33,644 nucleotides of DNA from Pelobium manganitolerans (GTDB taxonomy: Bacteria; Bacteroidota; Bacteroidia; Sphingobacteriales; Sphingobacteriaceae). The stretch lies in assembly GCF_003609575.1 (NCBI RefSeq), contig NZ_MBTA01000008.1, positions 1 to 33,644 of the forward strand, written 5' to 3'. A program made the translations under genes and the position numbers. The notes beneath the pieces were generated by a model. It did not search any database, was not told where the DNA came from, and saw only the letters and a list, made by a program, of their open reading frames with translations. Shown here in pieces: positions 14,394 to 24,512 of the stretch. Numbering within the stretch: the first letter of the stretch is position 1; each line of letters opens with the position of its first letter.

Positions 14394-15509
14394 ATGACCA
14401 TATACCTTGACTACAATGCCACCACACCCATAGATAAGCTGGTATTTGAAGCAATGCAGCCTTTCTTAACAAATAGTTTTGGAAATCCATCCAACACGTA
14501 TGATTTGGGTTTAAAAGCAAGAAATGCCGTTGATACAGGTAGAAAGCAAGTTGCTCAACTTATCCATGCCGATGAAAATGAGGTTTTTTTTACAGGCTGC
14601 GGAAGTGAGGCGAACAATACCGTACTGAAAGGAGTTGCCGCTACTTTTGAAAACAAAGGCAAGCATATTATCAGCAGTGCTATCGAGCATCCCTCTATTC
14701 AGGAACCGTTGAAGTTCCTGAAAAAGATAGGATTTGACATAACACTTGTTTCCGTAAACGAGCAGGGAGCCGTAAACGCCAAAGAAATAGAGAACGCCAT
14801 ACGGGAAGATACCATTTTGGTCTCTGTGATGCATTCCAACAACGAGGTCGGAACCTTGCAGCCCATCAAAGAAATCGGTGCAATTTGCAGGCAACGGAAC
14901 GTGCTTTTTCATTCCGATGCTTCACAATCCATCGGCAAAGTGAAAATAGATGTAGAGGATTTACAGGTGGATTTTCTGACCATTGCCGGGCATAAATTAT
15001 ATGCCCCCAAAGGCATAGGAGCATTGTATATCCGCAAAGACATTTTCATCGAACCCCTTATACATGGAGCATCACAGGAAAGTAACCAACGGGCTGGAAC
15101 CGAGAATGTGCCGTATGTCACAGGTTTGGGAAAAGCCGCAGAACTGGCATCAGGTTTTTTACAGCATAACACACTCTTTTCACTTAAAAGCTATTTCTAC
15201 CAGCAGCTTACAAATGCCTTTGGCGACAAAATCGCCCTGAATGGCGATTTTCATAACAGCCTGCCCAATACCCTCAACATAAGTTTTATCGGAAAAAGCG
15301 GCGCAGAAATACTAAGCCGCACACCTGAATTGTGTGCATCCACTGGCTCTGCCTGCCATTCGGGGAGTAAAACCGTTTCGCCTGTACTCAAAGCAATGGG
15401 AACCGATGAAGATGTGGCATACGGAGCAATCAGGTTCAGCATCGGGCAGTACACGACCCAAGATGAATTGGACAGGGCAGTTAAATGTTTAAAAAGATTG
15501 ATTGAATAA
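14394..15509 (+). CDS. Cysteine desulfurase (NifS/IscS-like)
   Basis: 371 residues, normal family length. YLDYNATTP opens the class-V aminotransferase fold; H99 (IEHP) stacks on PLP. HSDASQSIGK and the PLP lysine K201 in IAGHKLYAPKG are present. The persulfide-forming loop is STGSACHSGSK with C321; C314 lies a few residues earlier (ELCAS). The enzyme converts cysteine to alanine with a persulfide on C321. It is unlikely to be the housekeeping IscS/SufS because it sits on a mobile element without Fe-S scaffold genes. With the rhodanese and DsrE-like proteins it probably supplies or dissipates sulfane sulfur. It follows the small ORF by 20 bases. Confidence 0.92.
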   Translation: MTIYLDYNATTPIDKLVFEAMQPFLTNSFGNPSNTYDLGLKARNAVDTGRKQVAQLIHADENEVFFTGCGSEANNTVLKGVAATFENKGKHIISSAIEHPSIQEPLKFLKKIGFDITLVSVNEQGAVNAKEIENAIREDTILVSVMHSNNEVGTLQPIKEIGAICRQRNVLFHSDASQSIGKVKIDVEDLQVDFLTIAGHKLYAPKGIGALYIRKDIFIEPLIHGASQESNQRAGTENVPYVTGLGKAAELASGFLQHNTLFSLKSYFYQQLTNAFGDKIALNGDFHNSLPNTLNISFIGKSGAEILSRTPELCASTGSACHSGSKTVSPVLKAMGTDEDVAYGAIRFSIGQYTTQDELDRAVKCLKRLIE

Positions 15510-15514
15510 CTTTT

Positions 15515-16148
15515 ATGAATGATACTATTGCAAGCAAACCAAAATGGAATAAGGTAATCCTGCTTTCATCTTCACAGGTACTTTTTCAGACAGCCTCTAT
15601 ATTGGTAATGACCTTATTGGAGATTGTAAAGCAAAAAAATACCCTTACGGCTTTAATATCATCTGCTGTCGGGTACTCCGTTATGATTATGATAATGACG
15701 GCAACGAAGTTAGCGATGTGCCATTGCGGGCATTCGTCCGATGATGCGGCCACTGTCATTCAGTGCCATGTATTGGGCATGTTTGTACCCTCATTCTTTA
15801 CAGAAACGCTGATAGAGAAATTCGGGGTACGCAAAGTTATATTGACAGGCATAATCATTCTTTGCCTGCACGTATCGCTTTCCTTGACAGGAACTGACTT
15901 TTTCAATTTTGTTTCAGGACTGATACTGCTCGTCGTAGGCTGTAACTTTATATTTGTTGGAGGCTCTAAAGTGTATCGGGCAGAAGAAAAGGAAAAGACA
16001 CAGACATCCACGACTTTTCGGTTTTTGCGGCTATTAGTATCTCCAGTTTGCCGCAGGTAGCCTGCTTAATCAATGGGACTGGCAGGGCGTAAACTTAGCG
16101 TTAATCCCATGCTTGCTTTTGCACTGATTACGGCTAAAAAGAATTAAG
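15515..16148 (+). pseudogene. Decayed MFS transporter: internal deletion plus C-terminal frameshifts
   Basis: The first frame gives 181 codons: an N-terminal MFS start (SKPKWNKVILLSSSQVLFQTASILVMTL) joined abruptly to a second-half MFS segment (LTALISSAVGYSVMIMIMTATKLAM...VLGMFVPSFFTETLIEKFGVRKVILTG). Most of the first six helices are therefore missing. The frame is lost near 16005. Family-like sequence continues in a second frame (IHDFSVFAAISISS from 16006) and then a third (LLNQWDWQGVNLALIP from 16062), ending LRLKRIK near 16148 after a stop. At least one deletion, two frame changes and an in-frame stop show it is dead. It begins 5 bases after the cysteine desulfurase, so it was once the last operon gene. 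Confidence 0.85.
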
Positions 16149-16165
16149 ATTTCAAAAATGACGGA

Positions 16166-16987
16166 ATGGATAAATTTTACAATGAAACATATCTTAAATT
16201 GGAAACAGCAATCCATGAACTGGAGATTGAAACCGACTGTCCTATAAAAATAGTTGAAGTCGTTATACAGCTTATCATTCAGAGCCTTGCGGATTTAAAG
16301 GAGTTTGTACTGAAAAACGACTTTAAGAATACGGAAGAAGAAATCAACTTTTTCAAGTATCAGAAACCTGTTATTGTTTCAAAGCTCATCTACTATAATG
16401 CCATTTATAAAATCGAAACGAGAAAACCTTATGGAGCCAAGCGCATCAGGAAATATTTTATCAAAGAACTGAAAAAGCTAAAAAAGTTCTTTGAGAACAA
16501 CCTTGATTTTTACAAGTATTACCGCAGTAATAACTCTTTCGTTGACGAGAAGTTTTTTGTACGTGGAAAACATGATATAAGGCTATGGTTGGACACTTTT
16601 TATTTTGAAGCAGACCATCGCTTTTCTACTTCGCACGATTATAAGGTTGCTAAGATAATTGCCAATGACCTGATACAAGTTTATTTGGAAGACAAGTTGA
16701 ATAACCTTAATCTGAAAAAGGTTTCAGACAATTCGTTGAAATGGACGGCGAGCAAAACAGCACTGACAGAGCTTATTTATGCACTGTACTCCCACGGTGT
16801 ATTTAACAATGGGAATACAGACATAAAATTGATTGCCAAAACTTTCGAAGATGCCTTTAATATTGAGTTAGGCGACTTTTACCACACGTTTATGGAACTC
16901 AAAGCCCGTAAGATAAACCGAACAAAATTCCTTGACAGCCTGTGTGAAGCACTGATAAAGAAAATGGACGAACAGGACGAAAAATAA
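16166..16987 (+). CDS. rteC: RteC-like regulator of conjugative transposon excision/transfer
   Basis: 273 residues, mostly helical and Lys/Phe/Tyr-rich. It is recognised by the C-terminal block IKLIAKTFEDAFNIELGDFYHTFMELKARKINRTKFLDSL and by the mid-region FFKYQKPVIVSKLIYYNAIYKIE typical of RteC. In CTnDOT, RteC activates the excision genes. Here it probably controls excision or transfer, but no rteA/rteB two-component pair or excision gene is in the window. It lies just after the MFS remnant and converges with the methylase-helicase gene, the stops being 7 bases apart. This junction is a common cargo site in such elements. Confidence 0.88.
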   Translation: MDKFYNETYLKLETAIHELEIETDCPIKIVEVVIQLIIQSLADLKEFVLKNDFKNTEEEINFFKYQKPVIVSKLIYYNAIYKIETRKPYGAKRIRKYFIKELKKLKKFFENNLDFYKYYRSNNSFVDEKFFVRGKHDIRLWLDTFYFEADHRFSTSHDYKVAKIIANDLIQVYLEDKLNNLNLKKVSDNSLKWTASKTALTELIYALYSHGVFNNGNTDIKLIAKTFEDAFNIELGDFYHTFMELKARKINRTKFLDSLCEALIKKMDEQDEK

Positions 16988-16994
16988 ACGACCA

Positions 16995-19900
16995 TTACAA
17001 TACTCCACGAGGCAAATGAATACCTTTTGTCCGTATAATGCTTTCCTGAACCTTTGGAGTTTCTTTCTGCTTTTCCTCCTGCACCGGAGCATCTTGTTTG
17101 GTTTCCGGCATAATAGATAACTGTATCTTTCTTTCCACGGCTGCCAGTTCCGTTTTTAGTTCACTCAATCGACTTTCCTTAGACCACATCCCGTTAACTA
17201 CTTCCTGAAGTACAGGCAGGTCTTTTTGTATTTCGGTTATTTTATCCTGTTCCTGTTTTATAAAGCCCGGCAGTTTCTCTAAAGCCCTCAAAAAATTCAT
17301 AGAGGCGGTTTCAGGGTCTTTTGCCATTAGACCATTGTTATAGGTGTATTTGATATTACCCTCGCCCTGCACCAAAAAGCGGTTTACCTTAATATCTATG
17401 CCCTCTTTCTCCGACATTTCGGTTTTGACCAACAGTGTAAAGCCGTACAAGCTACCGATTTCTTCATACTGACCTCCGGTGCGGGCTTTATCTGCAATCT
17501 CGTTTAGCTTCGCACCGATTTGTTTCGGATTTGCATTGGGCGGCAAGCCATTCAACAGTACAGGGTTTTCAATTGTACCGCCCGAACGCTTTTGTAAGCG
17601 TTGCTGTAAATTTTCCCAGTCAGCACTCATCCGGTTGAAACGGGATTGGGTGCTTTGCAACATTTCCGTGTAATCCTGTACCTTAAATTTAGCACTGGAT
17701 TTGGAACGGTTGAACGCCTGCTTTTCGCTTTCCAGTCCGGCAATCTGTTTTTCCAGTTTGGCTTTATCCAACAGGTCTGTATTTCCTGACAGGATTGCCA
17801 CATATTCCGAAAAATTCATTCCTGATTTTTCATCCATACTTCCCTCGTCAATCGTTCTTTTGGTCAGGTTGTTGGTCTTTAACTGGTCGATGAAAAGCTG
17901 CTTATTATACAGCAGGTTGAACTTGTAACTATCCAAAGATTTTTCAACAGCATAGATAATAACAGCCACTTTATTATCGGCAAAGAATTTGGCAATTTCG
18001 TTGCCTTTCCTGATTGCCCTCCCATCCCTTTGGGCAAGGTCTGACGGTCGCCACGGTGTATCTAAATGATGAACGGCAACGGCTCTTTTCTGTGCATTCA
18101 CGCCAGTTCCGAGCATACTGGTAGAACCGAACAGCACCCGAATTTTGCCCTCGTTCATTCCGTTGATAAGCTCCCTGCGTTGCTTGTCATTTTTCGCTTC
18201 CTGAATAAACCGGACTTCGTGTGCAGGTATGCCGTGGTCTTCCACGAGCTTACGTTTGATTTCAGAGTACACATTCCATTCGCCAGGCTTATAGGTTCCC
18301 AAATCAGAGAAAACGAACTGCGTTCCCTTCTGTGCGTTGTATTGGTTGTAATACTTGGCTATGTTTGAAGCGCAATGCGAAGCCTTGTTATCGGGATGGT
18401 CGTCATAGATACCACTTACCATACGCATATCGAGCGACATCTTACGGGCGTAGTCCGTAGCAATGAGCATCTTTGCTTTTTCTTCCCTTTGCGATAGTGG
18501 CAATCTTCCGAGCAAAGTAGCATCGCCCGTTTTGGCAAACTGCATCAGGCTTTGAATAAAGGCTTCTTGGTCGGGCGTTGGCGGTATGTTATACAATACC
18601 TCGTTCTTGTTGGGGCGGTCAATGCCAATATCTTTTGCCGTTCTGTAATCCGTTATTTCAGAATAGAACTGCGCCAGTTCCGGTACTTTGATAAAGTAGC
18701 GGAAACGCTCTTTGGCGACAATATTGTTGGCTACCGAAAATTCATAATCGGTCGTTTTCCTTGCATAGATAGCTGCCCACGCATCAAATGAATGGATACC
18801 TTGTTTTTCCAACGCCCGAGGGCGCAGGTATTTGAACAGCAGGTACAGCTCCGTTAATGAATTGCTGATGGTTGTACCCGAAAGAAAGGTTGCTCCCATA
18901 TCCGCATTGGTACGCTCCTGTATCGTGCGGATGGCAAAGAGCAGGTTCAATGCCTTTTGGCTGCCGTCCACGTTACCCAGTCCGGCAACCCTTGTATGGC
19001 GGGTGTTGAACATCAGGTTTTTGAACTGGTGGCTTTCGTCCACAAACAAATGGTCTATGCCCATCATCTTAAAGTCCACAATATCATCCTTGCGGTTTTC
19101 AATATCGTGTTGCAGCGTTTTCAGCTTTACTTCAAGATTTTCTTTCCGTTTGATTACCCCGGCGAGCATTCCTCTTGTCACTTCCTTGCCCTGCGATTTC
19201 AGGGCATCGAGGTTACGCTCTACACTGTCTAATTCTATTTCGAGAATTTCCTTTTGTATTTCTGGCGATTGCGGTATCATTCCGAATTGGTCGTGTGTGA
19301 GTATCACACAATCCCAATCGTTGTTTTTAATATCCCCGAAAATCCGCAGGCGTTTCTTCGGCGTAAAATCATCAATACCTGGATAAAGGATTTTAGCGTG
19401 TGGATAGGCTTTGCGATAGTCTTCGGCAATGGCAGGTATATTCGCTTTCAGCCCGATAATCATCGGCTTATGGGCTAATCCCAAACGCTTCATTTCCTGC
19501 GCTGCGGTACACATTATCAGCGTTTTTCCTGCGCCTACTTCGTGGTCACAGATAGCACCATTGTTCAGCTTTATCATCCAAACGGTGTCCTTTTGGCTTG
19601 AATACAGGTCTTCAATGCCTGCTCCTTTACGGTCTAATCCCGGAAATTCCTGATGGCTTCCGTCATAGTTCGGGCGAACGAAACAGTTGAAAGTATCGTT
19701 GTACTGGTCGGTCAGCCTGTTTTTAAATTCATCATTCTGTGCGTGTAGCCAGTCGGTAAAAGCGGTACGGATTTCATCAATCTTCGTGTTCGCCATTTGT
19801 ATGGCTTCCATATCCCGTACTTTAACCTCTTGGTCGCCAACCATTACTTTTTTGGTAATATCGGGCGTGGTATTGACGAGGGCGTGTTTGAGCAGGGCAA

Positions 19901-22442
19901 TACCGTCAAACGTCCGGCTTTCCGCTTTGACAGCATATTTTTCCCAAATGTGCATATTGCCCTGATGACACTTTACCGAAAAGTCGTCGGAGCTTTCGGA
20001 ATAATGAACCAGTACATCCGCATCGAACAGGTGCGAAGCAAAACGGGCATAAATTCCGGTAGGTATCCATCTTTCGCCGAGGTTAAAATCCAGTTCCTCA
20101 AATTCAATACGTCTTGGTCGGGCTTCTTCTAAAGCGGTTAGGCTTTCTTTGGCTTCGGTATCATCGGTATTATTTTCGAGATAGGCTCTTACTTCATTGG
20201 CTTTCTCAACAACGTTGCCCGCTATCCAACGTTCGGCTATTTCGTATTCTTGTTGTAGCGGATTGTAGAACAACCGCCCGTGTAAGGCTTCTTTCAGTGT
20301 ATCGGCAGGCAGGCTGCTTATTTCTGACATAAAGTCCAAATCCACGTTACCATATTTGTTCAGTGATGCGGCTAAAGCCTCTTCGGGATTATCGGTTGCT
20401 AACGTGGTAGTAGAAAAACTAACGGGACGGCTGAAGATATCCGCTTTGTGTATGACACCGCCAATGATACGCTCCAGATAAGGGATTTCTTTGCCTGCGC
20501 TATCCGTCTTTATCAGCTTGGCATTGTCGGCAGCATTGAGATTACCGCATTTTTTGGTAAAGGCATCGTACAGGAGGTTTAGCGTTTCCCGTTCCTGCCT
20601 GTGTTCGGTCTGCGTTTCTGCTTCCTTTTGGTACAGGTTGATATAACTGTCCCTTAAAGCTATGTAGGCTTCAGCTCTTGCTTTCTGTGCAGACGGCAAT
20701 TGCAACGGATGAAAGGTTGCTTTAGCATCTTCCTTATCCACCTCTTGCAGATAACCCACCCAACCTTTATCCACCACAAGGCAATCGTTACGGTGGAAAG
20801 ATTGCAGTTCCCCACTAAACGTAGCAGGTTCAGGAACATTATTACTATTGATAGCGGTAATGGCTGTCTTATCAGACTGGCCATTACCGTTTATTTGTGA
20901 AAACAGGTCGCCGATAGCTTCCTGTTTTTTGCCGTTTACTTCGTGGGTTCCATTGGCAGCACCATTAGATTTTAGCGGTGTATAAGGTTCCTGCCTTGCA
21001 CTGCTGAACAGGTCGGGCTGACGACCTATTGTGCCTCTTCTTTTTTTAGTGCTTTGCCTTTTGATTTGGGTAGTTCTTTTAGGCGGAGCAAGAACCATTA
21101 CAGGTTCGCCCGCACTTTCAAACAGGTCAAAAATGCTTAGTTGTTTTAATTCCTTCGGGCTTTCCTGACGGACTACCGGAGTGGGTACAGGTTGCGGTTT
21201 TTGCTGAATGATTACAGGGTCTATGACCGGAGGTGTAACCTTTGGTTCAATCGGAATTTGTATAACAGGCTCATCGTTGCGTTCGCCTTTATATAAACTT
21301 AAATTCAGGTGCTTTCCAAAATCTTCGGAAAGCATTTGTTTCAAATCTTTGGCAATCCCGTCAACGCCGTTTTTATGTGTATAGATTAAGGCAGGCTGCC
21401 CGTATGGGTCGGTATCTAATTTTTGGTCGGTATGTACAATTCTTGTACTGTCCTGAAAGAGCGCATTGCCCGAAGTATTGTATTCAGTTGGCTTGCTTTG
21501 GCAAAACAGATCTTCCCTGTCGGTCAGATTTTGCTTTGCCCTATTTCTTTGCAGGATAATCAAATCGCTGCCCACTTCTGTACCTGCATATTCGGTAAAC
21601 AGGTTGTTGGGTAATCTAACAACCGAAACCAAATTATTATCCTGCATTAACGCCCTGCGTATGGGTTCGTTTTTACGACTATTCAGAATGCCCTGCGAAG
21701 TAATGTAAGCCAACAAGCCGCCCTCACGAAGCATATCAGCACCTTTCAGAAAAAAGTAATTGTGTATGCTTCGGGCAGCCTGTACTTTGGCATCGTCCCT
21801 GCTTCGGGAATAAGACAGGTCAAATACAGAGGTATCACCGAATGGTATGTTACTGGCGATTACATCATAGCTGTTTTGTTCCTTTTCGGGGATTTCTTCA
21901 AAACCGTTTATACGGATATTGCTTTCGGGATAAAGCTGCTTTAAAATCTTGCCTGTAAGCAAGTCCTTTTCATAAACGGTAACACTGACTTTCTGATTTT
22001 CCGAAAAGGATTGGATGAATGAACCGATACCTGCGGAGGGTTCGAGGAATTTATCAATGTGCAGACCATTATCTCGCAAGGCAGATGAAATGGCATCTAT
22101 TACCTTTGGCGGTGTATAAAAAGCCGTCAGTACGGAACTTTTCATACTGTCCACATACCTGCGGTATTGCTTATCGTCTGCGGAATTTTCTTTGAGTAGT
22201 TGGTGGAGTTGCTGCGTAAGTGGAAAAAGGTCGTGTTCTGTTTTTCTCCAATGATTGATGTCTATTTCGTTTTCTATGGGGTTCAGAACGAATTTAAGAC
22301 CGCCAAATCCGCTGTATCGCATCATTAGCAGTCTTTCGCCTACGGTGGCTTGCCGTTTCTCCTTTTCCAGTTTAAAAACAATTCGCAGGGCATCAATATT
22401 CTGTTGGAGATGGAACCGCTTACTGAAGCCCATTTTCCTCAA
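16995..22442 (-). CDS. Giant N6-methylase-like / SNF2-type helicase of Bacteroidota mobile elements
   Basis: 1815 residues. The N-terminal methylase-like domain has AFYTPP (107-112), the SAM motif EPSAGIGSF (134-142) and the catalytic-type motif SNIPFGD (197-203, in place of canonical NPPF/DPPY). A long Pro/Gln-rich linker follows. The helicase core has Walker A GAGKT (970-974), DESH (1135-1138) in [12 protein letters not shown], and motif [13 protein letters not shown] (from 1471). The C-terminus is coiled-coil-like. It lies in the element core with DUF1896, topB and DUF4099/3945 genes. The biochemical role is uncertain; self-protection against restriction or DNA processing in transfer has been considered. 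The start could be 22442 or the ATG at 22433; both overlap the DUF1896 gene. Confidence 0.9.
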   Translation of the reverse strand: MRKMGFSKRFHLQQNIDALRIVFKLEKEKRQATVGERLLMMRYSGFGGLKFVLNPIENEIDINHWRKTEHDLFPLTQQLHQLLKENSADDKQYRRYVDSMKSSVLTAFYTPPKVIDAISSALRDNGLHIDKFLEPSAGIGSFIQSFSENQKVSVTVYEKDLLTGKILKQLYPESNIRINGFEEIPEKEQNSYDVIASNIPFGDTSVFDLSYSRSRDDAKVQAARSIHNYFFLKGADMLREGGLLAYITSQGILNSRKNEPIRRALMQDNNLVSVVRLPNNLFTEYAGTEVGSDLIILQRNRAKQNLTDREDLFCQSKPTEYNTSGNALFQDSTRIVHTDQKLDTDPYGQPALIYTHKNGVDGIAKDLKQMLSEDFGKHLNLSLYKGERNDEPVIQIPIEPKVTPPVIDPVIIQQKPQPVPTPVVRQESPKELKQLSIFDLFESAGEPVMVLAPPKRTTQIKRQSTKKRRGTIGRQPDLFSSARQEPYTPLKSNGAANGTHEVNGKKQEAIGDLFSQINGNGQSDKTAITAINSNNVPEPATFSGELQSFHRNDCLVVDKGWVGYLQEVDKEDAKATFHPLQLPSAQKARAEAYIALRDSYINLYQKEAETQTEHRQERETLNLLYDAFTKKCGNLNAADNAKLIKTDSAGKEIPYLERIIGGVIHKADIFSRPVSFSTTTLATDNPEEALAASLNKYGNVDLDFMSEISSLPADTLKEALHGRLFYNPLQQEYEIAERWIAGNVVEKANEVRAYLENNTDDTEAKESLTALEEARPRRIEFEELDFNLGERWIPTGIYARFASHLFDADVLVHYSESSDDFSVKCHQGNMHIWEKYAVKAESRTFDGIALLKHALVNTTPDITKKVMVGDQEVKVRDMEAIQMANTKIDEIRTAFTDWLHAQNDEFKNRLTDQYNDTFNCFVRPNYDGSHQEFPGLDRKGAGIEDLYSSQKDTVWMIKLNNGAICDHEVGAGKTLIMCTAAQEMKRLGLAHKPMIIGLKANIPAIAEDYRKAYPHAKILYPGIDDFTPKKRLRIFGDIKNNDWDCVILTHDQFGMIPQSPEIQKEILEIELDSVERNLDALKSQGKEVTRGMLAGVIKRKENLEVKLKTLQHDIENRKDDIVDFKMMGIDHLFVDESHQFKNLMFNTRHTRVAGLGNVDGSQKALNLLFAIRTIQERTNADMGATFLSGTTISNSLTELYLLFKYLRPRALEKQGIHSFDAWAAIYARKTTDYEFSVANNIVAKERFRYFIKVPELAQFYSEITDYRTAKDIGIDRPNKNEVLYNIPPTPDQEAFIQSLMQFAKTGDATLLGRLPLSQREEKAKMLIATDYARKMSLDMRMVSGIYDDHPDNKASHCASNIAKYYNQYNAQKGTQFVFSDLGTYKPGEWNVYSEIKRKLVEDHGIPAHEVRFIQEAKNDKQRRELINGMNEGKIRVLFGSTSMLGTGVNAQKRAVAVHHLDTPWRPSDLAQRDGRAIRKGNEIAKFFADNKVAVIIYAVEKSLDSYKFNLLYNKQLFIDQLKTNNLTKRTIDEGSMDEKSGMNFSEYVAILSGNTDLLDKAKLEKQIAGLESEKQAFNRSKSSAKFKVQDYTEMLQSTQSRFNRMSADWENLQQRLQKRSGGTIENPVLLNGLPPNANPKQIGAKLNEIADKARTGGQYEEIGSLYGFTLLVKTEMSEKEGIDIKVNRFLVQGEGNIKYTYNNGLMAKDPETASMNFLRALEKLPGFIKQEQDKITEIQKDLPVLQEVVNGMWSKESRLSELKTELAAVERKIQLSIMPETKQDAPVQEEKQKETPKVQESIIRTKGIHLPRGVL

Positions 22443-22857
22443 TCCATATTGAGATGGTTCCGGTCAGTTCGGTATAGAGTAAATCAAACTCATTTCCGTT
22501 GGCGAAATCATCGGTTATTTCATATCCTGCGAAAACAGACTCACACACAGGGAGCATTTTCAGGGCGAACGGTCGCAGTTCCTCGTCTGCCATTATGGTA
22601 TCAAACTCATTGCATACCACTTTAAAAACCGTGTCGAACTTGGAGAAGTGTAAGCCCTCAAAAAGTATGTAGTTGGCTATTTCGTTGCATTGCTCAACGG
22701 GGTTTCCCGAACGGAAAGCACCCTCATAAGCATTGGCAACCCACGAAGACCGTTGGTCAATAAATTTTTGGTCGTGCGCCTTTTCGGGGAAGCTGCTGTT
22801 TAATAATTCTTGCAGTCGTAATCTGAAATACGACAAGTCTTTTTGCTGCGTATCCAT
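22420..22857 (-). CDS. DUF1896 family protein
   Basis: 145 residues, soluble and acidic. The N-terminal [42 protein letters not shown] stretch is the recognisable part of DUF1896. This family is found almost only beside the large methylase-helicase gene in Bacteroidota conjugative elements. Its 3' end overlaps the start of that gene by about 20 bases, so they are co-translated. Its function is unknown; a role as a partner of the helicase is inferred from the constant pairing. The repeat/hairpin block at 22913-22961 lies just upstream and probably includes its control region. Confidence 0.88.
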   Translation of the reverse strand: MDTQQKDLSYFRLRLQELLNSSFPEKAHDQKFIDQRSSWVANAYEGAFRSGNPVEQCNEIANYILFEGLHFSKFDTVFKVVCNEFDTIMADEELRPFALKMLPVCESVFAGYEITDDFANGNEFDLLYTELTGTISIWIEENGLQ

Positions 22858-23127
22858 ACTATAATTTTTGTTTAGAATTTTGTTTGAAGCCTAAAATTAT
22901 AGCAGTAGATAAGCCACTTTGCAGAAGTGGCAGGGTTTGGCTTTGAAAGGCGGTGTTTGGCGTATTAATGCGGTTTACAGTAAGTAATGAGAAGCAAAAG
23001 CTCTTCAGGCTATGAGAGGGTTTATTTTATGTTAACTGGATATTATTGAACACGATTTTGTCGTTAAAATGTAAATACTATTTATAATAGTGTTATTTTT
23101 ACACGATAAACTTAATTCTTCCGAAAG
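22858..23127. other. Divergent intergenic region between the DUF1896 gene and the metal cargo
   Basis: 270 bases without a gene. It contains a perfect hairpin GCCACTT-TGCAG-AAGTGGC (22913-22931), repeat copy D (22927-22961), and an imperfect palindrome AATACTATT-TAT-AATAGTGTT (23075-23095) about 33 bases before the HMA gene. The last could be the operator for the metal operon. I found no clear TAnnTTTG element before 23128. Confidence 0.6.
22913..22961. repeat. 20-nt-period repeat copy D with adjoining hairpin
   Basis: GTGGCAGGGTTTGGCTTTGA (from 22927) is followed by AAGGCGGTGTTTGGCG; the GTTTGGC words are 20 bases apart and the unit is a diverged version of 3092-3130. The preceding GCCACTT...AAGTGGC inverted repeat (22913-22931) overlaps the first unit. 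Together they sit upstream of the DUF1896/helicase operon. Confidence 0.7.
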
Positions 23128-23481
23128 ATGAACATTAAACAATTTCTATCCATCATACTTATAACGTTTGCATCGTTAAGTGTGAATGCCCAAGTTAAAG
23201 AAAGCGGCAAAGCTGTTATTAAAACTACAATAAACTGTGACCATTGCAAGGCTTGTGAAACCTGCGGACTAAATTTTCGTGATAACATGCTAAAAATAAA
23301 AGGCGTTAAAATGTACGAGTTAGACGAGAAAAAAATGACTATAACGGTATATTACAATCCTAAGAAAACGAGTTTGGCAACTATCAAAACTGCTATTTCC
23401 AAATTAGGATATGACGCAGACGACGTAAAAGCAGACCCTGCATCTTATGAGAAATTAGATGGTTGTTGTAAGCCCGCATAA
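23128..23481 (+). CDS. Secreted heavy-metal-associated (HMA) domain protein
   Basis: 117 residues. The signal peptide (1-21, SVNAQ) is followed by one HMA/ferredoxin-like domain: AVIKTTINCDHCKACETCG with C37, C40, C43 and C46, then VKMYELDEKKMTITVYYNPKKTSLATIKTAISKLGYDADDV. It ends with GCCKPA (C113, C114). A periplasmic HMA protein of this kind should bind a soft or borderline metal and pass it to a pump or receptor. The C-x2-C-x2-C-x2-C arrangement has twice the usual CxxC ligands. It opens the metal block, about 33 bases after a palindrome. The HMA domain is missing from the P-type ATPase at 27115, so this protein may serve it (inference). Confidence 0.85.
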   Translation: MNIKQFLSIILITFASLSVNAQVKESGKAVIKTTINCDHCKACETCGLNFRDNMLKIKGVKMYELDEKKMTITVYYNPKKTSLATIKTAISKLGYDADDVKADPASYEKLDGCCKPA

Positions 23482-23499
23482 ACTAAGCCGTTTAATTAA

Positions 23500-23712
23500 A
23501 TGATTATTCTTAAATATTTATCTTTCATATTAGCGTTAATGGTGTCATATCATAATCAACAGTACCTTGCTTTATGAAAGATAAATGTTTTTGTTCCAAA
23601 CCATAAAAAACCACTAATAAGACAATGATGATTGTGGAACACAATGTTTCTCGCCATTTTTCAGTTGTAATTCCTGTACAAATATTATACTAACCACTTC
23701 CATTTCCTAATT
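23500..23712 (+). pseudogene. Degenerate copy of the DUF6660-like gene
   Basis: The stretch parallels the intact gene at 24513: CATATTAGCGTT near 23526 versus 24529, ACCTTGCTTTATG near 23563 versus 24567, GATGATTGTGGAACA versus GATGACTGTGGAACA, and TTTCAGTTG..AAT.CTTG/CCTG, then CATTTCCTAATTAC versus CATTTCTCAATTAC. Small insertions and deletions and stop codons break the frame throughout. It is a second, dead copy on the same strand, about 1 kb upstream of the intact one, on the other side of the broken lgt. Confidence 0.75.
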
Positions 23713-23837
23713 ACGCATAAGGTAAATTCGCCTTAAAGCCAACGACGTGGCAAACAATCACAATTTCTCTCTCTTTATTTTATAGAATAGGTTCTGACAC
23801 TATTTGTAATATTTCAGGTATCTGATATTATCCAACT

Positions 23838-23870
23838 TTTGGTTAGGAAAGATTTATTTTGATAGATTTG
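23838..23870 (+). promoter_or_regulatory. Possible Bacteroidota-type promoter upstream of the lgt remnant
   Basis: TTTG at 23838-23841 and TAGATTTG (TAnnTTTG) at 23863-23870 are 21 bases apart. It would transcribe the broken lgt and, with no terminator seen, the DUF6660, TonB-receptor and ATPase genes. The rest of 23713-23960 shows no gene or repeat. Confidence 0.4.
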
Positions 23871-23960
23871 CTGTCCAAATTTGTAATGGTTAGAGCGATA
23901 TGAACACTTGCTAAGTATGATGTGAGTGAGCTGCAATTTTTCAAATAGACATACTTCACT

Positions 23961-24489
23961 AATGAACTTACTTTATATAAATTGGGATGTAAACCCAGAA
24001 ATAACAAACATTCTCGGATTTTTAATTAAATATTATGGACTGTTATTTATGACAGGTCTGTTACTATGTTATTTTATTTTACGGAAAATTTATAAAAAAG
24101 AGAATTTAAGTTAACAGGCTCACGAAGCAATAATCGTTTATGGAATTGTTGGAATTTAGTGGACAGTATTCCCATGCATCCGGCTCAATTGTACGAAGCA
24201 TTATCCTATTTTATCATTTTTTTCATTCTTCTGTTTCTGTATAGAAGAGATACAGTAAAAATCGGGAATGGTTTTTATTTTGGTCTAAGCATTTTTCTCA
24301 TTTTTACGATGAGGGTATTAATAGAATTTTTTAAAAATTGACCAAGTTGAATTTGAAAGAGGTATGGTTCTGAATATGGGACAATTACTAAGTATTCCAT
24401 TTGTAATTTTAGGTCTGTTTTTTAGTATTAGAGGATGGATAAAAAAGAATACCATTGATAAAGATAAAATGAGTGTAATGGCGGATTAA
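23961..24489 (+). pseudogene. lgt: lgt (prolipoprotein diacylglyceryl transferase) remnant
   Basis: The N-terminal piece from the ATG at 23961 reads MNLLYINWDVNPEI then IKYYGLLFMTGLLLCYFIL, a typical Bacteroidota Lgt start, and stops after 50 codons. The catalytic central part is missing. A second piece (from about 24160) reads SIPMHPAQLYEALSYFIIFF...IGNGFYFGLSIFLIFTMRVLIEFF, the C-terminal Lgt block with its HPAQLYE motif. The frame then shifts again to DQVEFERGMVLNMGQLLSIPFVILGLFF, ending at 24489. One large deletion and at least one frameshift inactivate it. Lgt transfers diacylglycerol to lipoprotein cysteines; a cargo copy beside metal genes may once have matured a metal-handling lipoprotein. 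Confidence 0.88.
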
Positions 24490-24512
24490 GTTAAATTTGA
24501 TACATTTGCACA

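Noticed and set aside
18832-19386. 184-codon plus-strand frame inside the helicase gene
   Set aside because: It is a complement of conserved helicase motifs (DESH region), so it is a shadow of the real gene.
24501-24508. TACATTTG box just before the DUF6660-like start
   Set aside because: It matches TAnnTTTG but lies only 4 bases before the ATG and has no suitably spaced -33 element, so it is unlikely to be a working promoter for this gene.
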